Origin: Mesostigma viride
Lineage: Eukaryota; Streptophyta; Mesostigmatophyceae; Mesostigmatales; Mesostigmataceae
Length of the DNA stretch: 36,000 bases
Reading direction: 5' to 3'
Assembly: GCA_009746045.1 (NCBI GenBank)
Contig: RPFO01000213.1
Span: 12,435,063-12,471,062 of the forward strand
The notes beneath the pieces were generated by a model. That model had not been told where the DNA came from and did not search any database. It saw only the letters and a list, made by a program, of their open reading frames with translations. This document shows, one piece after another, positions 1 to 8,500 of the stretch (position 1 is its first letter; the number at the start of each line of letters is the position of its first letter). Both the position numbers and the translations under genes were made by a program.

Positions 1-960
1 ACCTCATGACATCCTCTACCTCATGACATCTTCTACCTCATGACATCTTCCACCTCATGACATCTTCCACCTCATGACATCTTCCACCTCATGACATCTT
101 GTACCTCATCACCTCTTCTACCTCATGACATCTTCTACCTCATGACATCCTCTACCTCATGACATCTTCTACCTCATGACATCTTCCACCTCATGACATC
201 TTCTACCTCATGACATCTTCTACCTCATGACATCCTCTACCTCATGACATCTTCTACCTCATGACATCTTCCACCTCATGACATCTTCCACCTCATGACA
301 TCTTCCACCTCATGACATCTTGTACCTCATCACCTCTTCTACCTCATGACATCTTCTACCTCATGACATCCTCTACCTCATGACATCTTCTACCTCATGA
401 CATCTTCTACCTCATGACATCTTCTACCTCATGACATCTTCTACCTCATGACATCTTCTACCTCATGACATCCTCTACCTCATGACATCTTCCACCTCAT
501 GACATCTTCTACCTCATGACATCTTCTACCTCATGACATCTTCTACCTCATGACATCTTCTACCTCATGACATCTTCTACCTCATGACATCTTCTACCTC
601 ATGACATCTTCTACCTCATCACCTCTTCCACCTCATGACATCCTCTACCTCATGACATCTTCCACCCCATGACATCTTCTACCTCATCACCTCTTCCACC
701 TCATGACATCCTCTACCTCATGACATCTTCCACCTCATGACATCTTCTACCTCATGACATCTTCTACCTCATGACATCTTCCACCTCATGACATCTTCTA
801 CCTCATGACATCTTCCACCTCATGACATCGTCTACCTCATGACATCTTCCACCTCATGGCATCTTCTTCCTCACGACATCCTCTACCTCATGACATCTTG
901 TACCTCATGACATCCTCAGCCTCATGACATCTTCTATCTAATTGATATCCTCTGTCTAAC
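1..960. repeat. 17-bp satellite array with higher-order structure
   Basis: About 55 head-to-tail copies of a 17-bp unit of the form acctcatgacatcttct, with variants at a few positions (cctct, ttcca, and catcacc in place of catgaca). A block with a distinctive order of variants starts at base 1 and again at 222, so 13 monomers form a 221-bp higher-order unit. A smaller 68-bp (4-monomer) repetition is seen near 613 and 681. The array decays between about 900 and 1000. It touches the left edge and may extend beyond it. No gene is visible in it. Confidence 0.97.
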
Positions 961-999
961 TGATATCTTCTATCGCATGATGTCTCCTATCTAATGATA

Positions 1000-1495
1000 T
1001 AAGTGCGAAGTATGTAAGTATATGCGTGGGATGCGCGTGTTGCTCCCTACCACCGTGACGTTGCGCCCCCTGCACGCCCACGTGGTATTCCCTACCATGG
1101 GATGTGTGGCCCTGAGGTCGCCGGGCGATTCCAAGTAGTTCAAAAAGCTTCTGTCATTACTGTGGTGTCATCTCATTAAAGAAGTGCTCTGTCATTCAAA
1201 TAGTGTATATGTCAACGGGACAGCCAACACTGGCTTGATGTCACGATGATCCGTGCCGCCATGTAGCCGTTCGCAGCTATGGTCTATGCCATATGCTCTG
1301 GGCCATGCACTGCTATGCTATTGGCTATATGCTATAGGACGTGCACAGCAATGCTGTATGCTGCATGCTATAGGCCACGCTCAGCTATGCTACAGGCTTA
1401 ATGCTATCGGCCGCGCACATCTATGCTGTATGCTATTGGCCTGGCATCTGCTCGCGTACCACGAGCGCAACTTGTCAACTGTCATCTGTCACTTG
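1000..1495. repeat. Degenerate 36-39 bp repeat and unassigned DNA
   Basis: From about 1262 to 1440 roughly four diverged copies of a unit containing gctatgct...gctataggcc follow each other. The rest of the interval shows nothing recognisable. The 85-codon open frame starting at 1253 is simply the repeat read in one frame and is not called as a gene. Confidence 0.6.
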
Positions 1496-1496
1496 T

Positions 1497-1587
1497 CATC
1501 TGACACCTGACACCTGACACCTGACACCTGACACCTGACACCTGACACCTGACACCTGACACCTGACACCTGACACCTGACACCTGC
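1497..1587. repeat. 7-bp tandem repeat (acctgac)n
   Basis: About 13 near-perfect copies of acctgac, flanked by looser copies (atctgtc, acttgtc, acctgcc) on both sides, which suggests growth from a short degenerate seed. Confidence 0.95.
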
Positions 1588-1949
1588 CATCTGTCATCTG
1601 CCACCTGCCACCTATTCCTATTCACATCGATCGTCATCCCCTGTGGCCCTGCATGCCGTCAGGTGACCAGGGCCTTATCTTTGGGCATCCCTTCCTATTA
1701 GTCTTCTTCACGATAAACCAGAATCAAACTAATTAGACCGGGAGTGAAGTGCGCCATTATCTTTACTGTTCTATTAGAGTGTGGCCACCTAGGTGATTCA
1801 TGGGCACCTTTCTGGCATACTGCGTCCTGCTGCCTTGCTACATAGTTAGTTCTGTACAGAGCCACTAGCGTGACTAGCCAGTGCTGAAAGATGTTCCATC
1901 ACCTTTATGTGGGTGGGCATGCAAGTCTAATAGCAGGGGCATGCAAGTT

Positions 1950-2430
1950 ACAACTCACAGTTATATCTCCAACCCCGACCCTGCCCTTACCCTTCTATCT
2001 ATTACTCTTTTCCTCTTTCCTTACATTAGTTACACTGCCTCCCGCCCCTGCCCTGACCCTTCTTTATTAATATTTTTCCCTCTTTCCTACATTAGTTACA
2101 CTGCCTCCCGCCCCTGCCCTGACCCTTCTTTATTAATCCTTTTCCCTCTTTCCTTACATTAGTTACACTGCCTCCCGCCCCTGCCCTGACCCTTCTTTTT
2201 TAATCTCTTTCCCTCTTTCCTTACATTAGTTACACTGCCTCCCGCCCCTGCCCTGACCCTTCTTCATTAATCTTTTTCCCTCTTTCCTTACATTAGTTAC
2301 ACTGCCTCCCACCCCTGCCCTGACCCTTCTTTAATAATCTTTTTCCCTCTTTCCTTACATTAATTACACTGCCTCCCGCCCACCCGCTCACCCTTCTATC
2401 TATTACTCGTTTTCCCTAATTTGTAGTATT
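1950..2430. repeat. 67-bp minisatellite, about 6 copies
   Basis: The phrase tacactgcct starts at 2031, 2097, 2164, 2231, 2298 and 2365, a period of 66-67 bp. The unit is pyrimidine-rich on the + strand and ends just before the first visible CCDA exon. It may sit in the intron upstream of that exon, where it would add to the polypyrimidine character. Confidence 0.95.
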
Positions 2431-2549
2431 ACATTAGTTAGTCTTCCTCCTGATCACGTCATGCCCACCTCGGTCAACCCACCTGGCCAACAATTCATTG
2501 GCTTCCCTCCCTGCTCACCGTCACCCCCATGTGGGCGGCCATCCTCCAG

Positions 2550-5500
2550 CGTGGGCATCATCTTCCTGGCTGGGCTCGCCACCAGCTTCACGCCGTGCAC
2601 GCTGAGCGTTCTGCCACTGACCATCGGCTATATAGGTACAGTGGCCATGGGCGGTGTAGGTATAGTGACCATCAAGTTATAGGGGTGATGTACTGCTGAC
2701 CATTGGCTGTGCGAGAACAGCGACCCTAGTTGGTGTAGGTACAGGGACCATCTTATAGACGTGCTCCCATCGGCTATTTAGGTACCGTGGCAAGCAACAT
2801 AGTGGCCACATGTTTACTGACCACAAGCAACATAGTATAGTGGCCACATGTATTATGACCATAAGTATAGAGACAGTCTGCCATGTAGGTACAGTATGCC
2901 GACCCTGCAGTTGTACAGGCGCTCCTGACAAGACACTAAATGGGTACGTACCTTCTGACCATTGTTTGAGCTGTCACCGCTGACCATGGGCTGGATGGGT
3001 TATAGTGACCACCATCGATTGGGGGCTGAGAGTACTGGATGAATGCAAACATCTGCCGTGCTCTGTGACGAGCAGGGCTATGTGGACCTCCATGAAAGGG
3101 ACAACCGCCATTGCACTATCTGTTCGCTGTCACCAATATGTCTGATGCTATAGCCTCGGCTATTACATAGTAGTATTTTTATTTATGCTATGGCCTGGGC
3201 TATTACATACTAGTATTTTTATTGATGCTATGGCCTGGGCTATTACATAGCAGTATTTTTATTGATGCTATAGCCTCGGCTTGCCGCTTGGCGTGTCACT
3301 GAGGCCATTGGGTTTCACATCGTCATTTGCGTTTCCAGAAACTTGCATATTTTGCTTAGCAGGACAGCATGCTTCTTAGTTTGCACCGGGTTACGGGGTA
3401 AATCGCAACGGTTACTTTGTTAGGGAGTAGCAGCGGGATAATAGCATAAGGCAGCATCAGCTCAATGCGGCAATGACATGAAGTACTCTCATATTCTGTT
3501 GCTTCCACAGCTCTCTTCAACAATTTTTTCTTCGTTTGTTGTTGCCCTCCCCCCCGTCTCCCTCTGCCTCTTTTCCTAACTCACTTCTCCTGTTACCTTA
3601 CCTGCTTCCCCCTCCCCCCCTTCCCCCCAACTTGCTGCTCACTCCCCCCCCAAATTCCCACATTTCCCACCCCACCCCCCACCCCCACCCCTCACCCCCC
3701 ATCACTCCCCCTGCGCCAATGCCAGCTGGCTACGGAGAAAAAGAGGGCGAGCAGTCCAACCAATCGGTCGCCGGCAAGTCCCTGGCGTTTGCCATGGGCC
3801 TCGCAACCACGTTTGCCGCCCTGGGTGTCGTCTCGTCCCTGGCAGGCAGGGCGTACGGCCAGATCGGCAACAACTTGCCCGTGGCAGTCGCCTTGGTGGC
3901 CATGCTCATGGGCCTGAACCTGCTCGAGGTGGGTGTTGTTTGGGGGAGCGCCGGGCTGGTGGGTGGCAATGCTCATGCTCTAGGTTGGGAAGGGGGTAAG
4001 GGAAGGAGGAAAGGGTGTTGGGGGCGCTCTGCTCATGGGCCTAAACCTGCTCGATGTGGGTGGGTGGGGGGGGGGGGGGGGGGGGGGGGGCGGGCGGGCG
4101 GGCGGGCGGGCGGGCGGGCGGGCAGCAGGCAAGCGGGCGGGTGGTGGGGCGTGTGGGTTAACCTGCGTGCCATCCCTACTGTTGTTTCTGCTGCCATCTG
4201 TACATTTGTTACTGCTGCCATCCCTACATTTGTCACTCATGGCTTGCAACCAATATGACTTCCCCCCCCTACACCCCGCAGGTCCTCCCGTTCCTCCGCC
4301 TCCCTTCCTTTGGCAGCGACTTTGACATCAAGCGCGCGGCGCCGACGCTTCCGCCAGGTACCACGGTTTCGCAAGCCAACCCTGTGAAAATGTTGTACAG
4401 CCCACACTAGCCGAGCATGGAACCATGACCTACAAAAAACAATGACAGCTGCCGGATCAGTGCCTCCACCACGTACTGCACGTAGCACATCGTGGTCGAT
4501 GCCTGATAACAGCTCGTGGTTTGGTGCCCTTTTCTCGCTTGTGTAGATTTTGGTATCATGCCGGATTTGACCACAGGGCCTCTAGCACGATTTCGGTCTC
4601 GCTGTGTGCGCAATGCTCCTCAGGAATGTGCCACTAATCCAAGCAGATGTCTGGTAATAATGTCTACAGGGCGTGCCGCTTATCCTAGCGGATGCCTGGT
4701 AATAATGCCTACCACCGTGCCCTCGTAGACATGCCTGCATCGTTCTCTAGGTAGATGCCACCACGAAGTCATTAACCGCGTAGCCTGTGCCCGTCAAGAC
4801 CTTGCACTTCTGCGCCCGTATTGCCCCTTGCCTGCCTACTTTCTTGCCCTCCCTGCCTGCACCGCCCACTGTGCCTGCTTGGCTTATCTTATTTTTATCT
4901 CCTGTGCTAGCACTTGTCAACAACTTGTTAACAACCAGTCGACCACCTGTCAATACATGACGCCACCTTGTGCCCTTATTTTGCTGTGTGGGCAGTCCTC
5001 CAAGCGTATGTGGCACCGCTTGACCTGTGCCTGTCATGTGCACCCCTGTGCCCTGAAAAACTCGCGCCTGCAGTCCTCCAAGAGTGCGTGACTGCTCTTG
5101 ACCTATGCCTGTCCAAAATGTGTACCCCTGTGCCCTTGTAACATTGTGCATGCAGTCCTACAAGCCTACATGGCGGGTCTGGTGTTCGCGCTGGCCGCGT
5201 CGCCCTGCAGCACGCCCGTTCTCGCGTCGCTGCTGGCATACGTGGCCACCCTGGAGGTAGGCGGCCCTATCTGGTTGTAGGTGGGCCTGCGTGTCCTCCT
5301 GCATGGCTGCACTCGCATGGGCTCTTTTTTTTTTATGTGTGTGTGTGTGTGCGTGTGCGTGTGCGTGTGCGTGTGCGTGTGCGTGTGCGTGTGCGTGTGC
5401 GTGTGCGTGTGCGTGTGCGTGTGCGTGTGCGTGTGCGTGTGCGTGTGCGTGTGCGTGTGCGTGTGCGTGTGCGTGTGCGTGTGCGTGTGCGTGTGCGTGT

Positions 5501-8500
5501 GCGTGTGCGTGTGCGTGTGCGTGTGCGTGTGCGTGTGCGTGTGCGTGTGCGTGTGCGTGTGCGTGTGCGTGTGCGTGTGCGTGTGCGTGTGTGTGTGCGC
5601 GCGCCTGTGTGTGCACGCGTGTGCGCTGTCATGCAGCCACGATGATATAGGATCGTGCGAAATAGCTCAAGGCTTCAACCAGGATTGCAAAGACTGGATT
5701 ACAGCCTCGCAATTCATTTTGATAAGCTTGTGATGTTTTGGTGGAGGGTGCCTCGTGAGCATGTGCCTTATCTCACACATTCTCCTGATTAGAGCTGAAG
5801 CCCAAGCTGCTAGTAGTATAGTAGTATTGATATATCCACGCAGATACTTACCCACCCCTGCGGAAGCCAGCAGGACATTGTCGTACCTCTGGGGTGCGAA
5901 ACCACTCGCAATTTTCTCATGTCCGCAGTCAGCGCTCAAAACATGTGGTGTGGCACACAATGTAGCTTTCTCAGATATCGTACAAGTTTTGCGGGCTTCG
6001 CCCGCGACATTGGAGCTCGTACTTTTTGTGGCCGGTCCCCGGCCAGGGAGCCCCAGCTAGGGCGATGCGTGACACCACGTACCGCCGCCGAGTGCCAGGT
6101 GGCGCTAGCCCCGCCAAGGAGCGCGCGCTAGCTTCAAGTTTCTTAGGTCCTGTACAATTGCTGAACTGGGCAGTACCTTGGTCAAATATTTCGTCACAGA
6201 TTTGTCCCAGCGTTTCATAAATCTTGTAGTAGTTGTTGTTGTTGCCCACGCAAGACACCGTTGGCCCAGCCATAAAGTACGCAGCACGGCGCCACTGCAC
6301 CGTGCTGACTATACAACCGACCGTCACACCACAGGATCGCGCTAGTAAACTACATGTAACCAGGTTACTTGTTCCAGGCCCCGAACTTGACTCTCTGTGA
6401 GCATATCCGCAAGGCATTTACTAGATAGCGGCACCAGCTCACCCGCCGCTCCCCTAAGTAGCGAAACAGGGAGTCTAGATCGTAAGATCAACCAAGTATC
6501 CAGAATTTCCGTTCAGGTGTAGTTTATGCCGAAATGAGCGTAGCTCACGGTGGCGTAGCTCACGGTGGCGTAGCTCACGGTGGCGTAGCTCACGGTGGCG
6601 TAGCTCACGCCGGCGTAGCTCATGGTGGCGTGGCACGCTCGACATCAGGCCAGATGATGTTTATGAATTGATGTATGGCCTAGTTGGCCACAACCTAGCT
6701 AGCCACAGCCCAACATGCAAATGTGCGACCATGTAGGAATAGTTGTATTAGTTTACCATGCCGCAGAGCTATCACGATGCCACCATTTACTAATTACTTG
6801 AACTCGTGCTCCCGGTGGGGAGCATTAACCCCGATGGATGGATGGGTACACGCAATCCTACCGGTCGAATCTATCTTCTAGAATTTGCCGCATCGTCTAT
6901 CGTGTCCGATTGCTGATGTGGCATGCCTCTGGCATGAAGGAGAAAGGGGGTCTCTGTCCTTTCTTCCGGTTGTGCACATGCAGGGATCAAAAGCACTCCG
7001 GTGCTCCGTGACTCCCCAACGGGAGTACGAGTTTAATGTATTAATTAATTAATTAATTAATTAAGCATTCTATCTACAAAACAATCCTACTCTATATATG
7101 GTGCCCGCGACCCTAGGGGTCTAGTCTAGCATGCTTCCCACGGGTGCAAACACGCGGCTTCCCCACTGGAGGGGGCCAGGTCATTGTCCTCTATGACCTG
7201 AGCCCACTTGGCCTTGTGCGTAATCTTTGTCCAAATCACTGCATGCAATGCGTCACCGTGACACATCACCAATTGTATGCACAGGCCGGAGGGCCTTGCT
7301 TTACTTTCCTAGAGCAAGGAGCAAGCTTTCCTAGAGCATGAGATTTCCTAGAGGAATGAGGAAGGGGCTACAAGAAACGCGTCATCGCATGTCGTGGCTA
7401 TTTTTATCATGATGGACTGGCCCGCTCGATCGCCCGCAAGCTGCCTTGGGCATCCTCTAGCTCACGGTGGCGTAGCTCACGCTGGCGTAGCTCCCGGTGA
7501 CCGCGTAGCTCACGGTTCCTACCAGCAATTATTCGGCAGATGCACTCGTCCTCCCATTTTTCGACTACGATGGAGCCATTTACACGGGCACTTCCGGCGG
7601 CCATTCGTACCGTTTCGCTCGTCACCAAGTACACGAACAGTGAGAGACGGTGCGCCACCATAGCGCCCAGTGACTATGCCCCAGGCCCAGCACGACAAAA
7701 CAGAAAATAACGGCCAACTAAGGTAACAACCATGATGCGGCTGGTACCTTAGTTGGCCGCATCATTATAGAGTTGTTGACCGTGAAAGGATAACCACCAC
7801 CTACATGTGTACTCCCGGAGTTCAGCTCCAGATAACTGCTGCGCGTGCACTGGAGCTCGGGGATTGGTGACCTCGCCAACCCACCAGAAAGCAGGGAACG
7901 ACCCGCTTATTATAACAGGCGGTGGAGCAGAGGAAAATCCACGTGTGAGCTGCCTGCGCGTTTGTAACGGGTTCGTACGAACAACGTTTGGTCCAACAGC
8001 CCAAAAGTTTGCGACGGTTATATCTGGAGCTCGCGAACACAGGACATCGCAGAGTTTGGCTCCTGCCGCAATCTGCGCGTACGGACCTCTGCCAAATGGC
8101 TCACCTGGATGTAACGCGTCAGAAACCTCAAAAATGGGGACGCCGTGGTTTGACCTTTTCATGATCGGTCGCAATGAAATAACGCATAGCTCATTCGTGA
8201 AGCGGACTGTAAGTCGCGCTGCTGAGTGGCTGAAGCCGAAAGCCGTTCGAAAGAGTGTTAGCTAAATTTGTGCCAAGGTTGCGTTTTAGAAATCGTAGTG
8301 TATAGGTTGACAGTTTCATGTCAGCCATTAGCCAGTTACAATTCTAATATTGCCTGGCTGTAAAATCACACATGCCTGGCTTTCTCAGACATAGCTTTTT
8401 GACGATCTTGCCATTTATAAAGCCCACGTTAGGTGTCTGCTGATTGCCTCAGGTGAGGTGAGGCCGTACAACATCGTTCAGGCTGTATCTGTATGATAGC

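Noticed and set aside
2461-2549. Upstream ATG as the CCDA start
   Set aside because: In frame, but the 30-residue leader is proline-rich and unlike family N-termini, and an acceptor-like sequence ends at 2549. Kept as an alternative only.
5158-5733. Long VC, AC, RV and AH repeat frames
   Set aside because: All are readings of the (GTGTGC)n tract after CCDA exon 4.
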